NCBI GenBank assembly: GCA_026169815.1
Contig: JAPFDT010000025.1
Span: 124,001-188,000 of the forward strand
Origin: Pseudogracilibacillus sp.
GTDB lineage: Bacteria > Bacillota > Bacilli > Bacillales > Amphibacillaceae
Direction: 5' to 3'
Length of the DNA: 64,000 bases
A model generated the notes under the pieces. The model was not told the DNA's origin. It searched no databases and saw nothing but the letters and a program-made list of their open reading frames with translations. Every line of letters starts with the position of its first letter. Position 1 is the stretch's first letter. Below, in pieces: positions 46,785 through 57,084 of the stretch. The position numbers and the translations under genes are program-made.

Positions 46785-47570
46785 ATGTTAAAACATAAGG
46801 TTGAGATATGTGGTGTCGATACATCGAAGCTCCCCGTATTGAAAAATGAGGAGATGCAAGTATTATTTAAGCAAATAGAAAGAAATGAAGATGTACTTAC
46901 AGCAAGAGACACTTTAATAAATGGTAATTTACGACTTGTATTAAGTGTGTTAAAACGATTTAATAACCGTGGTGAAAATATTGATGATTTGTTTCAAGTT
47001 GGTTGTATTGGTTTGATGAAATCAATCGATAACTTTGATTTAAAACATAATGTTCGTTTCTCTACTTATGCAGTGCCGATGATTATAGGAGAAATTAAAC
47101 GATATTTACGTGATAATAGTCCAATTCGTATATCTAGGTCATTACGTGATACAGCATATAAAGCTTTACAAATAAGAGAAAAGTTAATTGGTAAAACACA
47201 AAAGGAACCAACTGCGATGGAAATTGCAGAGGAAATGGGTATCCCTCATGAAGAAATAGTTTTTGCTATTGATTCCATTCAAGATCCTGTATCTCTTTTT
47301 GAACCAGTATATAACGACGGCGGCGATCCAATATTTGTGATGGATCAAATCAGTGATGATACGGAATCAGACGATAAATGGGATAATCATTTATCATTAA
47401 AAGAAGGGATGCATCAATTAAGAGAACGAGAAAAATCTATTTTAATGAAACGATTTTATCAAGGAAAGACACAAATGGAAGTGGCTGAAGAAATCGGAAT
47501 CTCACAAGCACAAGTATCACGATTAGAAAAATCAGCAATCGATCAAATGACAAATGATATGTTTGCGTAA
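46785..47570 (+). CDS. sigG: RNA polymerase sporulation sigma factor SigG
   Basis: Late forespore sigma factor. 261 residues; N-terminus VEICGVDTSKLPVL is typical of SigG. Region 2 RLVLSVLKRFNNRGENIDDLFQVGCIGLMKSIDNFD, then RFSTYAVPMIIGEIKR, and region 4 REKSILMKRFYQGKTQMEVAEEIGISQAQVSRLEK. Located 131 bp after sigE as in B. subtilis. Its ribosome binding site lies in a hairpin. Confidence 0.97.
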   Translation: MLKHKVEICGVDTSKLPVLKNEEMQVLFKQIERNEDVLTARDTLINGNLRLVLSVLKRFNNRGENIDDLFQVGCIGLMKSIDNFDLKHNVRFSTYAVPMIIGEIKRYLRDNSPIRISRSLRDTAYKALQIREKLIGKTQKEPTAMEIAEEMGIPHEEIVFAIDSIQDPVSLFEPVYNDGGDPIFVMDQISDDTESDDKWDNHLSLKEGMHQLREREKSILMKRFYQGKTQMEVAEEIGISQAQVSRLEKSAIDQMTNDMFA

Positions 47571-47581
47571 ATAAGTTTATG

Positions 47582-47616
47582 AAAAAGACGGATAGATATC
47601 TATTCGTCTTTTTTTA
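47582..47616 (+). terminator. Terminator after sigG
   Basis: AAAAGACG-g-ATAGATATCTAT-t-CGTCTTTT, nearly perfect palindrome followed by T-run. Confidence 0.9.
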
Positions 47617-47681
47617 TGTGTATTAATCTTAATGAAATATATTTTTTAACAAACATATATATACAATAAGGTGGTGATGAG

Positions 47682-47957
47682 ATGTTGACATTATCAGAGT
47701 TACAACGAAAAGAAGTCGTTATGATGCATACAGGCGAAAAACTTGGTTATATCGATGATTTAGAAATTGACGAGCAAGACGGGGTGATTACTTCGATTAT
47801 TGTCCTAGATCGTCATATGAAGGGGTCATTTTTTAATAAAATACAAGAAATAGTTATTGATTGGGACCAAATTGTTACAATAGGTGCTGATATTATTTTA
47901 ATTAATCAAGAAGAAATAACAGAAAAAGTGGAAGAAAAAGAAATAAATACGGATTGA
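47682..47957 (+). CDS. ylmC: YlmC/YmxH-family PRC-barrel protein
   Basis: 91-residue protein with a PRC-barrel fold: LTLSELQRKEVVMMHTGEKLGYIDDLEID, then GVITSIIVLDR. Members are sporulation-associated in bacilli, but the role is unknown. AAGGTGGTGATG precedes the ATG. Upstream, an AATATATT-like element 14 bp before TATACAATA could be SigE or SigA. The next gene is ylmE; ylmD (laccase-domain protein), present between them in B. subtilis, is missing. Confidence 0.88.
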   Translation: MLTLSELQRKEVVMMHTGEKLGYIDDLEIDEQDGVITSIIVLDRHMKGSFFNKIQEIVIDWDQIVTIGADIILINQEEITEKVEEKEINTD

Positions 47958-48023
47958 AGAGATGAAGAATTCACAAAGTATGGTAAAATGAAAGGGAATA
48001 TATACGTAGGAGAGATTGTATTT

Positions 48024-48710
48024 ATGACCGTATCAAATAATTTACAACAAATTCAATCCAAAATAGCACAAGCATGTGACAAAGTAGGTAGAGATACTGA
48101 AGAAATAACAATTATTGGTGTAACAAAATATGTTACAATAGAAAGAACACAAGAATTATTAGCGACTGGAAATAAAGATATTGGCGAAAATCGAACTGAA
48201 GAATTTTTAAATAAATTCGAAGTTATTGGAGATGAAGCAAACTGGCATTTCATTGGTACTTTACAATCACGCAAAGTAAAAGATATTATTGAACATGTAC
48301 AAGTTATTCATTCATTAGAACGTGAATCAGTTGCTAAACAAATTAACAACCGATCAGATAGACCGATTGATTGTTTCGTGCAAGTAAATGTAAGTGGCGA
48401 AGAAGCAAAACACGGCTTAGATCCAGAAGAAGTATTACCTTTTATAAAAAAATTAGCAGCATATGATAAAGTGAATATCGTTGGACTAATGACTATGGCA
48501 CCACATATTAAAGATAGAGATGAAATTCGTGTAGTCTTTAGACGACTAGCGCAATTAAGAGACAATATTGCAAATGAACAATTGACTCATGCTCCATGTA
48601 CAAAGTTATCAATGGGAATGAGTAATGACTATGATATCGCAATTGAAGAAGGAGCAACTCATATTCGAATCGGCACTGAATTAGTCGGTTCAACAAATGA
48701 TTCGAGGTGA
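48024..48710 (+). CDS. ylmE: YggS/YlmE-family pyridoxal phosphate homeostasis protein
   Basis: PLP-binding TIM-barrel protein of 228 residues involved in vitamin B6 balance. The PLP lysine lies in T-I-I-G-V-T-K-Y-V; other family marks are [28 protein letters not shown] and [23 protein letters not shown]. Start at the ATG at 48024 after AGGAGA; a longer upstream frame lacks conservation. It is 5 nt before sepF. Confidence 0.94.
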   Translation: MTVSNNLQQIQSKIAQACDKVGRDTEEITIIGVTKYVTIERTQELLATGNKDIGENRTEEFLNKFEVIGDEANWHFIGTLQSRKVKDIIEHVQVIHSLERESVAKQINNRSDRPIDCFVQVNVSGEEAKHGLDPEEVLPFIKKLAAYDKVNIVGLMTMAPHIKDRDEIRVVFRRLAQLRDNIANEQLTHAPCTKLSMGMSNDYDIAIEEGATHIRIGTELVGSTNDSR

Positions 48711-48715
48711 TAATT

Positions 48716-49156
48716 ATGAGTTTTAAAGACAAGTTTAAAAAGTTTTTCAATACAGACGTAGAATATGAGTATGTCGAAGAAGAAGTTGAAGAACAAGAGG
48801 AAATTCACCCAACACTTGAACGGAACCAAGGAAAAAACAAAAATGTAGTCAGTTTATCTGCAATTCAACAACCAACTTCTAAAGTTATTTTGTATGAACC
48901 AAAATCATACAATGAAGTGCAAGAAATTGCGGATAATATATTAAATAAACGTGCTGTCGTGATTAATTTACAAAGAATTGATACAGCACAAGCGAAACGA
49001 ATTGTCGACTTTTTAAGTGGAACAGTATATGCTGTAAAAGGAGATATACAAAAATTAGGATTATCGACCTTTTTATGCACGCCAGAAAATGTCGATGTTT
49101 CAGGAGCGATATCGAACACTAATTTTGATGAGGTTGAATTCGAAAAAGGATGGTAA
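48716..49156 (+). CDS. sepF: Cell division protein SepF
   Basis: Membrane-binding protein that bundles FtsZ and partly replaces FtsA. 146 residues: N-terminal amphipathic helix ([12 protein letters not shown]), acidic linker (about 15-45), then the DUF552 core with [39 protein letters not shown]. Start ATG at 48716 after GAGGTGA. Confidence 0.95.
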   Translation: MSFKDKFKKFFNTDVEYEYVEEEVEEQEEIHPTLERNQGKNKNVVSLSAIQQPTSKVILYEPKSYNEVQEIADNILNKRAVVINLQRIDTAQAKRIVDFLSGTVYAVKGDIQKLGLSTFLCTPENVDVSGAISNTNFDEVEFEKGW

Positions 49157-49163
49157 GGATGTT

Positions 49164-49433
49164 ATGAGTTTATTAGTATTATTAATTAGTGGTGGCATTC
49201 GAATTTATTCTTATGCACTTATTATTTATATTTTAATGTCATGGTTACCAGGAGCTAGGGAATCACAATTTGGAGAGTTTTTAGGGAGTATTTGTGAACC
49301 TTACTTAGAGCAATTTAGACGTTTTATTCCACCAATTGGAATGATTGATATTTCACCAATCGCAGGGATTATTGTGTTATCGATGGCACAATATGGTGTA
49401 GTAGCTTTAGCTCAAATGTTCGGTGGAATGTAA
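49164..49433 (+). CDS. ylmG: YggT-family membrane protein YlmG
   Basis: 89 residues with two membrane helices flanking the loop [40 protein letters not shown], the YggT signature. Family members affect division-site or thylakoid membrane organisation, and the mechanism is unknown. Start at the ATG at 49164 after TAAGGATG; a frame extension upstream overlaps sepF and is not real. 4 nt before ylmH. Confidence 0.92.
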   Translation: MSLLVLLISGGIRIYSYALIIYILMSWLPGARESQFGEFLGSICEPYLEQFRRFIPPIGMIDISPIAGIIVLSMAQYGVVALAQMFGGM

Positions 49434-49437
49434 TTAA

Positions 49438-50217
49438 ATGAGTATTTATCAACATTTTCGCAAACATGAACATCCTTTCGTTGATCAAGTCCTTTCATGG
49501 AAAGAACAAGTGATGCGAACTTATGTACCATATCAATCAGATTATTTAGATCCAAGAGATCAACAAATTGTCAAAAGCATTATCGGTACGACGAATGAAG
49601 ATGTACAATTTGCCTTTTTTGGTGGATCTGATGAAACTGAACGTAAACGGGCTATTATAGCTCCTTTTTACGAAGAAATTATGGATGATTATTTTGATGT
49701 TGTTTTACTAGAAGCTACTTTTGAGAGCAAGTTTATTACGTTACAGCATCGTGATATATTAGGTGCTTTTATATCTTTAGGTATTGATCGGAAAAAGATT
49801 GGCGATATTTATGTAGCAGAAGACCGTTTTCAATTTTTTATTGCGAGTGAACTTAGTACTTTTGTCAAAATGAATTTAACAAAGATAAAAAATGCCACGA
49901 TAAAATTGAATGAACAACCGTTGACAGCGTTAATTGAAAGTCAGGATGAATGGATGCATAAGCAACATTCCGTTTCCTCTTTACGATTAGATGTTATTGT
50001 AAAAGAAGTGTATCAAATGTCTCGGAATAAAGCGGTTCAACTTATTAAAGCAAATCGTGTCAAAGTAAATTTTACTCAAATAGATGATCCAGCAATACCG
50101 ATTATTTTAAATGATTTAATTTCAGTCCGAGGATTTGGACGAAGTAAAGTAGTTGAACTTCACGGTAAATCGAGAAAAGACAAATATCGAATTACAAGTG
50201 CACGATTAAAAGCATAA
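49438..50217 (+). CDS. ylmH: S4-domain RNA-binding protein YlmH
   Basis: 259 residues with a C-terminal S4 domain (about 180-240: SSLRLDVIVKEVYQMSRNKAVQLIKANRVKVNF, then ISVRGFGR). B. subtilis YlmH has been linked to ribosome-associated quality control, binding large subunits with stalled peptidyl-tRNA. Follows ylmG by 4 nt. The N-terminal half is the conserved YlmH domain. Confidence 0.92.
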   Translation: MSIYQHFRKHEHPFVDQVLSWKEQVMRTYVPYQSDYLDPRDQQIVKSIIGTTNEDVQFAFFGGSDETERKRAIIAPFYEEIMDDYFDVVLLEATFESKFITLQHRDILGAFISLGIDRKKIGDIYVAEDRFQFFIASELSTFVKMNLTKIKNATIKLNEQPLTALIESQDEWMHKQHSVSSLRLDVIVKEVYQMSRNKAVQLIKANRVKVNFTQIDDPAIPIILNDLISVRGFGRSKVVELHGKSRKDKYRITSARLKA

Positions 50218-50337
50218 ATTTGCTAGAAAAAATTGTCTATATGTATTATGATGTGTAATATAGTTTATAAAATATAATGTCGAATTAGATTACGTCGTTC
50301 AGATGAATGAGACCGAATTACTTAGGGAGGTGTCTAC

Positions 50338-50832
50338 TTGGTATTATCGCCATTAGATATTCATAATAAAGAATTTACAAGAGGTTTCCGAGGATTTCAA
50401 GAAGATGAGGTTAATGAATTTTTAGATCAAATTATTAAAGATTATGAAATAACGATTCGTGCAAAAACAGATTTAGAAGCAGAAGTTAAAGAATTGAACT
50501 CAAGAGTAGAACATTTTGTCAAAATAGAAGAAACGTTAAATAAGTCTATTGTCGTCGCACAAGAAACTGCAGAAGAATTAAAAAATAATGCTCGTAAAGA
50601 AGCTAAGTTAATGATAAAAGAAGCAGAAAAAAATGCGGATAGAATTATCAATGAAGCATTAGGAGAGTCTCGAAAAATTGCGATGGAGACAGAAGAGCTA
50701 AAACGACAGGCAAAAGTATATCGCACTCGTATGAGAATGTTAATTGAAGCTCAATTAGATATGGTAAATAACGAAGATTGGGAAGAGTTTTTAGAAACGA
50801 GTGAAGATGAAGCAGAAATTTTAGTTGAATAA
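50338..50832 (+). CDS. divIVA: Division-site and pole protein DivIVA
   Basis: 164 residues. N-terminal membrane-binding domain with LSPLDIHNKEFTRGFRGFQEDEVNEFLDQII, then long coiled coils (about 30-60 and 65-130) and a short acidic tail. It recognises negative membrane curvature and positions MinCD and sporulation factors. TTG start at 50338 after AGGGAGGTG. Confidence 0.96.
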   Translation: MVLSPLDIHNKEFTRGFRGFQEDEVNEFLDQIIKDYEITIRAKTDLEAEVKELNSRVEHFVKIEETLNKSIVVAQETAEELKNNARKEAKLMIKEAEKNADRIINEALGESRKIAMETEELKRQAKVYRTRMRMLIEAQLDMVNNEDWEEFLETSEDEAEILVE

Positions 50833-50872
50833 TATGCTTTAAAACGTATTATTATAGGAATATGTAAGTTTA

Positions 50873-50881
50873 TGCTATAAT
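50873..50881 (+). promoter_or_regulatory. Extended -10 promoter of the ileS leader
   Basis: TGCTATAAT (extended -10), about 50 nt before stem I of the T-box. The -35 is poor. Confidence 0.55.
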
Positions 50882-50919
50882 AAGATTCATAAATTATATA
50901 TATTGAAATTACTGTGATA

Positions 50920-51145
50920 GAAAAAGTACAAAAGAAATTGACTCCTTAAGCGAGCTAGGGGAGGTGTGAGCCTAGTGTGGTCATTCTTTTAGAAAATCAT
51001 TCTGGAGTATCTATCTGAAAATATAGTAAGATAGAACGTGTCATTCACGTTATGAATGTCGAGTGAACATAATGGTTAACATTATGTTTATAAGGGTGGT
51101 ACCGCGAGCTTCCTCGTCCCTTTTGGGATTTGAGGATTTTTTTAT
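50920..51145 (+). promoter_or_regulatory. T-box riboswitch controlling ileS
   Basis: Leader RNA that senses uncharged tRNA-Ile. The T-box sequence AAGGGTGGTACCGCG is at 51092-51106, preceded by stem I structure (GAGCTAGGGGAGGTGTG... and CTATCT/AGATAG arms at about 51011-51034) and followed by the terminator CCTCGTCCC (51112-51120)/GGGATTTGAGG (51125-51135) plus T8. A candidate isoleucine specifier ATC lies at 51009-51011 in GGAGTATC. It directly precedes ileS. Confidence 0.93.
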
Positions 51146-51189
51146 ATACAAAAATAGCGACAAGTTTATTAAGGAGGAACATATTAAAA

Positions 51190-53955
51190 ATGGATTATAA
51201 AGAAACGTTAAATATTTTAAAAACAGAGTTCCCAATGCGAGGTAATTTACCGAATAAAGAGCCTGTTCGTAGAGAAGCTTGGGATGAAGATAATGTCTAT
51301 GAGCAAGTGCAGGCAAGAACAGAAGGAAGACCAAGGTTCATCTTACATGATGGTCCACCATACGCAAATGGAGATTTACACATCGGACACGCTTTAAATA
51401 AAGTATTAAAAGACTTTATTATCCGTTATAAATCAATGTCAGGTTATCATGCCCCTTATATTCCGGGATGGGATACACATGGTCTACCGATTGAGACAGC
51501 ATTAACGAAGCAGAAAAAGATTGATCGTAAGTCCGTTTCAATTGCAGAATTTAGACAAATGTGTGCAGATTACGCAATGGAACAAATTGATAATCAGCGT
51601 AGTCAGTTTAAACAATTAGGTGTTAGAGGGGATTGGGATAACCCTTATATCACGTTAACTAAAGATTATGAAGCTGCACAAATTAAAGTTTTCGGAGAAA
51701 TGGCTAAAAAAGGTTATATTTATAAAGGATTAAAGCCTGTATATTGGTCCCCGTCTTCAGAATCTGCATTAGCAGAAGCAGAAATTGAATACCAAGATAA
51801 ACGTTCTCCATCAATTTATGTTTCATATGAAGTAAAAGATGGAAAAGGAATTGTAGATAATGGAGCGAAGTTTATTATTTGGACAACGACTCCATGGACG
51901 TTACCAGCTAGTCTAGGCGTTAGTTTACATCCTGATTTAGAATATATCGTTGTAGAAGTAGAAGGCGAACAATATATCGTTGCCCATGATTTATTAGACG
52001 CTCTTGAAGAAGAGTTAAAATGGGAAGATGTTAAAGAAGTAAAAACATTTATGGGTCGCCAAGCAGATCGTATCGTTGCACAACATCCATTTTATGATCG
52101 TGATATTTTAGTGATGTTGGGAACTCATGTAACAATAGATGCTGGTACAGGTTGTGTTCATACAGCTCCAGGTCACGGGGAAGATGACTTTTATGTTGCT
52201 CAAGAATATGGAGTGGAAGCATTTTGTCCAGTGGATGATAAAGGTTATTTAACGGCTGAAGCACCAGGTTTTGAAGGGTTATTTTATGATGAAGCAAATA
52301 AAGTAGTTTCTGAAAAGTTAGAAGAAAATAATGCGTTATTAAACTTAAAGTTCATTACTCACTCATATCCACATGACTGGAGAACGAAGAAACCAACTAT
52401 TTTCAGAGCAACTTCACAGTGGTTTGCATCCATTAAAGATTTCCGTCAAAATATTTTGGAAGAAATTAAAGAAGTTGAGTGGACTCCACATTGGGGTGAA
52501 ACAAGACTATATAATATGGTAAGAGACCGTGAAGATTGGTGTATTTCTCGTCAAAGAACATGGGGTGTACCAATTCCAGTGTTTTATGGTGAAAATAATG
52601 AACCAATTATTACAGATGAAACAATCAATCATGTATCAGAATTGTTTTTAGAGCATGGTTCGAACATTTGGTTTGAATGGGATGCAGAAGATCTTTTACC
52701 AGAAGGTTTTACATCTGAACATAGTCCAAATGGTAAATTTACAAAAGAAGTAGACATTATGGACGTATGGTTTGACTCAGGATCATCTCATGAAGCGGTG
52801 TTAACACATCGTAAAGACCATCACCGACCGGCTGATATGTATTTAGAAGGAAGTGACCAATATCGTGGTTGGTTTAACTCATCATTATCAACATCTGTTG
52901 CAATTACAGGAAAATCACCATATAAGAGTGTGTTAAGCCATGGATTTGTTTTAGATGGTGACGGAAGAAAGATGAGTAAATCATTAGGAAATGTCATTGT
53001 TCCTGCCAATATCCAAAAACAACTAGGCGTAGATATTTTAAGACTGTGGGTTTCATCTGTAGACTATCAAGCAGATGTCCGCATTTCACAAGATATTTTA
53101 AAACAAGTATCGGAAAACTATCGAAAAATTAGAAACACATTCCGTTTCATGTTAGCTAACTTAGTTGACTTCAATCCAAATACGAACGCAGTAGCCGAAG
53201 AAGATTTAGAAGAAGTCGATCGTTTCATGTTGAATCGACTACAAAAGTTAGTTACATCGATTAAAGCAAGCTATGAATCATACGATTTTGCAGATGTATC
53301 GCAAAAGATTCATAATTATGTAGCTGTTGATTTAAGTGCATTTTATTTAGATTTCGGTAAAGATATTTTATATATCGAAGCAGCTGATGATAAGAGACGT
53401 CGTAGTATCCAAACAGTATATTATGAAACACTCGTATCGCTTGTGAAATTTTTAAGTCCAATTATTCCGCATACTGCTGAAGAAATCTGGGAGCATATTC
53501 CACATGTTGAAGAAAAATATGTACAATTAACAGATATGCCTACAGCTCGTGAAGTAGCTAATTTTACAGCAGAAGATGAAGAGAAGTGGAATCATTTCTT
53601 GAAAGTACGTTCTGACGTATTAAAAGCTTTAGAAGAAGCACGTAATGATAAAATCATTGGTAAACCTTTAGAAGCTAAAATCACGGTAGAAGCAAAAGAT
53701 GATTATACAAAACAGGTACTATCTTCTATTCCACATATCCATCAGTTATTTATCGTTTCTGATGCGGTAATTAATGAGACACATGCTGATGCAAAAGATT
53801 ATAATCATGTGAAAGTTTGTGTAGAAGAGCACAGTGGAGATAAATGTGGTCGTTGCTGGATGCACGCAGATTCAGTTGGCGAACATGAGAAACATCCAGA
53901 ATTATGTACACGCTGTGTAACAGTTGTTGAAGAAAACTTTAGTCATTTAGCTTAA
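51190..53955 (+). CDS. ileS: Isoleucyl-tRNA synthetase
   Basis: Class I synthetase charging tRNA-Ile. 921 residues, bacterial type. HIGH motif in [15 protein letters not shown] (about 57-71), the editing domain with [10 protein letters not shown] and [21 protein letters not shown] in [10 protein letters not shown], the anticodon-binding domain, and a C-terminal zinc site (CGRCWMH followed by CTRC). The start is the ATG at 51190 after AAGGAGGAAC. Expression is T-box controlled. Terminator after the stop; ylyA, next in B. subtilis, is absent. Confidence 0.98.
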   Translation: MDYKETLNILKTEFPMRGNLPNKEPVRREAWDEDNVYEQVQARTEGRPRFILHDGPPYANGDLHIGHALNKVLKDFIIRYKSMSGYHAPYIPGWDTHGLPIETALTKQKKIDRKSVSIAEFRQMCADYAMEQIDNQRSQFKQLGVRGDWDNPYITLTKDYEAAQIKVFGEMAKKGYIYKGLKPVYWSPSSESALAEAEIEYQDKRSPSIYVSYEVKDGKGIVDNGAKFIIWTTTPWTLPASLGVSLHPDLEYIVVEVEGEQYIVAHDLLDALEEELKWEDVKEVKTFMGRQADRIVAQHPFYDRDILVMLGTHVTIDAGTGCVHTAPGHGEDDFYVAQEYGVEAFCPVDDKGYLTAEAPGFEGLFYDEANKVVSEKLEENNALLNLKFITHSYPHDWRTKKPTIFRATSQWFASIKDFRQNILEEIKEVEWTPHWGETRLYNMVRDREDWCISRQRTWGVPIPVFYGENNEPIITDETINHVSELFLEHGSNIWFEWDAEDLLPEGFTSEHSPNGKFTKEVDIMDVWFDSGSSHEAVLTHRKDHHRPADMYLEGSDQYRGWFNSSLSTSVAITGKSPYKSVLSHGFVLDGDGRKMSKSLGNVIVPANIQKQLGVDILRLWVSSVDYQADVRISQDILKQVSENYRKIRNTFRFMLANLVDFNPNTNAVAEEDLEEVDRFMLNRLQKLVTSIKASYESYDFADVSQKIHNYVAVDLSAFYLDFGKDILYIEAADDKRRRSIQTVYYETLVSLVKFLSPIIPHTAEEIWEHIPHVEEKYVQLTDMPTAREVANFTAEDEEKWNHFLKVRSDVLKALEEARNDKIIGKPLEAKITVEAKDDYTKQVLSSIPHIHQLFIVSDAVINETHADAKDYNHVKVCVEEHSGDKCGRCWMHADSVGEHEKHPELCTRCVTVVEENFSHLA

Positions 53956-53988
53956 AGTATAGTATTAAAAAATTATAAAGAAATCATC

Positions 53989-54030
53989 CAAAAAAGTCAC
54001 ACAGATGTTAGCATTTGTGTGACTTTTTGT
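53989..54030 (+). terminator. Terminator after ileS
   Basis: AAAAAGTCACACAgAT/ATtTGTGTGACTTTTT stem around GTTAGC with T-run; the flanking A-run could also serve the other strand. Confidence 0.92.
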
Positions 54031-54133
54031 ATTTAAAAGAATAGTTTTCTTAGTTATTTATATCATAGTAAACGTAAAATATGACATAACTGTATCATGT
54101 AAAATATAATTAAAGAATGTGTGCGTAAAGATT

Positions 54134-54256
54134 CGCTGCGGAATAACACTACGCTTTTCGCGGGCAACACCTCAACTACCTCAGAAACAAAGCCCGTTTC
54201 TTCGGGGATTTTCGGTTGTTGCTTTTCCCGCAGGAGTCTTCGTGTTATTCCTTCGC
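54134..54256 (-). repeat. Palindromic repeat element, copy D
   Basis: Outer stem GGAATAACAC (54140-54149) pairs perfectly with GTGTTATTCC (54242-54251), extended by a further GC pair beyond a 3-nt mismatch. Read on the minus strand the inner motifs are GACTCCTGCGGGAAAAGC and GCCCGCGAAAAGCG, the family signature. The stem sequence differs from copies A, B and E. It also shares TAGTTGAGGTGTTGCC with copy C. Confidence 0.75.
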
Positions 54257-54522
54257 TTTATTTAATGTATTGAATGTTGGAATATTCTTTATTTTAATTT
54301 GGTTAAATATGTAGATTAACAATGCATTACAATTAAACTGTATATATTTATGTTGAAATATGTAACCAATATCATTACTGTTTTGAAAATTGATAAAAGT
54401 TAATAATATATTTTTAATAAAACATAAAAACTAAGACTAAATAACATTAATTTTAGAAACAACAAAAAATAGTCACCGAAAAAGAATCAACAGATAAAAA
54501 TACTATTAACAGCAAATACAAA

Positions 54523-54638
54523 GCAGTCCGAATATATGGAGACTCCTGCGGGAAGTAAGAGCCGATGTGAGACCCTGCAAGGCGAAGCCTGAAGCGGCTC
54601 ACTGCTCGCCCGCGGAAAGCGGAATATATTCGGACTGC
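54523..54638 (+). repeat. Palindromic repeat element, copy E (116 bp)
   Basis: Same length as copy A and about 84% identical to its reverse complement. Perfect 15-bp terminal inverted repeat: GCAGTCCGAATATAT (54523-54537) with 54624-54638. Relative to copy A, position 5 of the left arm is T instead of A and the paired base in the right arm is A instead of T, so pairing is kept. Inner motifs GACTCCTGCGGGAA and GCCCGCGGAAAGCG. Confidence 0.85.
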
Positions 54639-54839
54639 GGTGGTTAAAATCTCTCATTTAGTATAAATAAATCCTTTTTCAGCTTAGTGAATAACGGAAT
54701 ATTTTTACGTCGCTGTTTCTGTCTATTATCTTATAAATTTTAGTTAATACTGCTTATATGAAGCAAATATAACTTGATTAGTGTAAAATATGGTAAGGTG
54801 GAAAAGTATTTATTTTAACTTTTGTAGTGGAGGTACATG

Positions 54840-55316
54840 ATGGTTCGAAATTATTTGTTAGTATTATTTGTAATTATTGTAGATCAATGGACGAAGTGGC
54901 TTGTTGTCACTAAAATGGACAAACATGAAAGTGTGCCCATTATAGAAAACTTCTTTTATATTACATCTCATCGTAATGAAGGTGCGGCTTGGGGAATTTT
55001 ACAAGGTAAAATGGGTTTCTTTTACGTTATTACAATTATAGTAGTAATCGGATTAATTTATTTACTCCATACATATGGAAAAGAAAGTAAATTGATGGCT
55101 ATCTCATTAAGTTTATTTTTAGCAGGTGCTATTGGTAACTTTATTGACCGTCTTGTAAACCAAGCAGTAGTCGACTTTTTAGACTTTTATATTTTCACAT
55201 ATAATTATCCGATTTTTAATATAGCTGACTCAGCATTAGTCGTAGGAGCGATTATGTTAATTATTGGGATGTTTTTAGAAGAGAAAAGAAGCAAGAATGG
55301 TAAGAAAACAACATGA
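54840..55316 (+). CDS. lspA: Lipoprotein signal peptidase
   Basis: Four-helix membrane aspartic protease that removes lipoprotein signal peptides. 158 residues. Catalytic aspartates in GNFIDRL and NIADSALV; N-terminal VDQWTKWLV and RNEGAAWGIL motifs intact. Of two adjacent ATGs (54837, 54840) the second is better spaced from TGGAGG. The ATGA overlap with the next gene couples their translation. Confidence 0.96.
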   Translation: MVRNYLLVLFVIIVDQWTKWLVVTKMDKHESVPIIENFFYITSHRNEGAAWGILQGKMGFFYVITIIVVIGLIYLLHTYGKESKLMAISLSLFLAGAIGNFIDRLVNQAVVDFLDFYIFTYNYPIFNIADSALVVGAIMLIIGMFLEEKRSKNGKKTT

Positions 55317-56221
55317 TACATCATCATAAAGTAACGAAAGAAGACGTTAATGTTCGCTTAGATAAATTATTAGCGAGACTAGAACCTTCATATGCTCGTA
55401 ATCAAATCCAGCAGTGGATTAAAAAAGGTTATGTGTTGATTAACGATCAGCAAGAGAAAGCGAATTATAAATGTCGTTTAGACGATATAGTTACATGGTC
55501 GATACCAGAGGAGAAACCTTTAATCATTGTACCTGAAGCGATTCCGTTAGACATTGTGTATGAAGATGATTATGTAGCGATTATAAATAAACCGCAAGGA
55601 ATGTTAATTCATCCAACAGAACAAGAACAAACAAATACATTAGTAAATGCCCTCCTTTATCGTTATAATACATTATCAACGTTAAGTGGCGAAGAGCGAC
55701 CGGGCATCGTGCATCGTTTAGACAAAGATACGAGTGGTATTGTAGTAATTGCTAAAGATAATACAACACATGCGCATTTACAAAAACAATTTCAAGAACA
55801 AAAAGTGACAAGAATTTATGAAGCCATTGTTGAAAAAATTATAGAAGATAATGAAGGAATAATTCAAGCTCCGATTGGTCGTCATCCTACGCAACGCTAT
55901 AAGCGCACAGTTTTGTTAGATGGAAGAGAGTCTGAGACACGCTTTACAGTATTAGAGCGATTTCAAAAATATACACATGTGCAATGTGAATTAATAACAG
56001 GACGTACGCATCAAATTAGAGTACATTTTAATTATATGAATCATCCACTTGTTGGCGATTCATTATATAATGATAATCCGAAGCAAATAGCACAAGGACA
56101 AGCATTGTTTGCTCGTGAATTACATCTTGTTCATCCTTACACAAATGAGTTAATGGAATTTAAAGTACAGCAACCGACACATTTCACTAAATTATTAAAA
56201 AAGGTTGCTACAATGTCTTGA
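55313..56221 (+). CDS. ylyB: RluD-type pseudouridine synthase YlyB
   Basis: 302 residues: N-terminal S4 RNA-binding domain (about 12-75: VRLDKLLARLEPSYARNQIQQWIKKGYVLIN) and a catalytic domain with H-R-L-D-K-D-T-S-G containing the catalytic Asp. TGRTHQIRVHF follows. The family modifies 23S rRNA in helix 69 (RluD) or related sites; the exact target here is inferred. Overlaps lspA by 4 nt. The pyrR promoter overlaps its stop codon. Confidence 0.93.
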   Translation: MIHHHKVTKEDVNVRLDKLLARLEPSYARNQIQQWIKKGYVLINDQQEKANYKCRLDDIVTWSIPEEKPLIIVPEAIPLDIVYEDDYVAIINKPQGMLIHPTEQEQTNTLVNALLYRYNTLSTLSGEERPGIVHRLDKDTSGIVVIAKDNTTHAHLQKQFQEQKVTRIYEAIVEKIIEDNEGIIQAPIGRHPTQRYKRTVLLDGRESETRFTVLERFQKYTHVQCELITGRTHQIRVHFNYMNHPLVGDSLYNDNPKQIAQGQALFARELHLVHPYTNELMEFKVQQPTHFTKLLKKVATMS

Positions 56222-56246
56222 CTTCATGTAAGGACTCTGTAATAAT
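56218..56246 (+). promoter_or_regulatory. Promoter of the pyr operon
   Basis: TTGACT (56218-56223) overlapping the ylyB stop, 16-17 bp spacer, TAATAAT (56240-56246). It precedes the first PyrR attenuator. Confidence 0.65.
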
Positions 56247-56263
56247 AAAGACAGTTGAATAAG

Positions 56264-56380
56264 AAATCCTTTAACATAGTCCCGTGAGGCTAAAAAGGAA
56301 AGCGGAATGATTTTATATACGTAGTTACGTATGTCCAAAAACCTTTTACCTCATTATACGGGTAAAAGGTTTTTTTATAA
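56264..56380 (+). promoter_or_regulatory. PyrR-dependent attenuator before pyrR
   Basis: Contains the PyrR-binding hairpin ATCCTTTAAC...AGTCCCGTGAGGCT...AAAAGGA (about 56267-56300), whose loop matches the known conserved motif. A terminator stem follows, ACCTTTTACC (56341-56350)/GGTAAAAGGT (56361-56370) plus T7. Known mechanism: PyrR with UMP binds the first hairpin and favours termination. Confidence 0.92.
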
Positions 56381-56403
56381 TAATTATTACATTGGGGGAA
56401 TAA

Positions 56404-56943
<540 letters not shown>

Positions 56944-57056
56944 AGATCCTTTAATTAAATCCAGAGAGATTTGAAAGGTAGCTTATGTAACGGATACGTA
57001 TAGAAATAACACTATACGTGTACCTCTTTGCGACCTTTCGTAAAGAGGTTTTTTGT
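56944..57056 (+). promoter_or_regulatory. PyrR-dependent attenuator before pyrB
   Basis: PyrR-binding hairpin GATCCTTTAATTAAATCCAGAGAGATTTGAAAGG split as left arm, AAATCCAGAGAGATTT loop region and right arm (56944-56977). The terminator CCTCTTTgcg (57023-57032)/CGTAAAGAGG (57040-57049) plus T6 follows. B. subtilis has a third attenuator around pyrP, a gene that is absent here. Confidence 0.9.
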
Positions 57057-57084
57057 TCTACAAAAAATGAAAGAGGTGCTGATG

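Larger units (their letters stand above)
54031..54839. other. Non-coding gap with repeat copies D and E
   Basis: About 0.8 kb without a supportable gene between ileS and lspA. It contains repeat copies D (minus orientation) and E (plus orientation), separated by about 270 bp of very AT-rich DNA. The lspA ribosome binding site TGGAGG ends it. Confidence 0.6.

Noticed and set aside
51130-51189. Upstream extension of ileS into the T-box terminator
   Set aside because: The region is leader RNA; the ATG at 51190 has AAGGAGG upstream and gives the normal IleS N-terminus.
57028-57084. Upstream extension of pyrB into the attenuator terminator
   Set aside because: The region is the PyrR attenuator stem; GAGGTG precedes the ATG at 57085.
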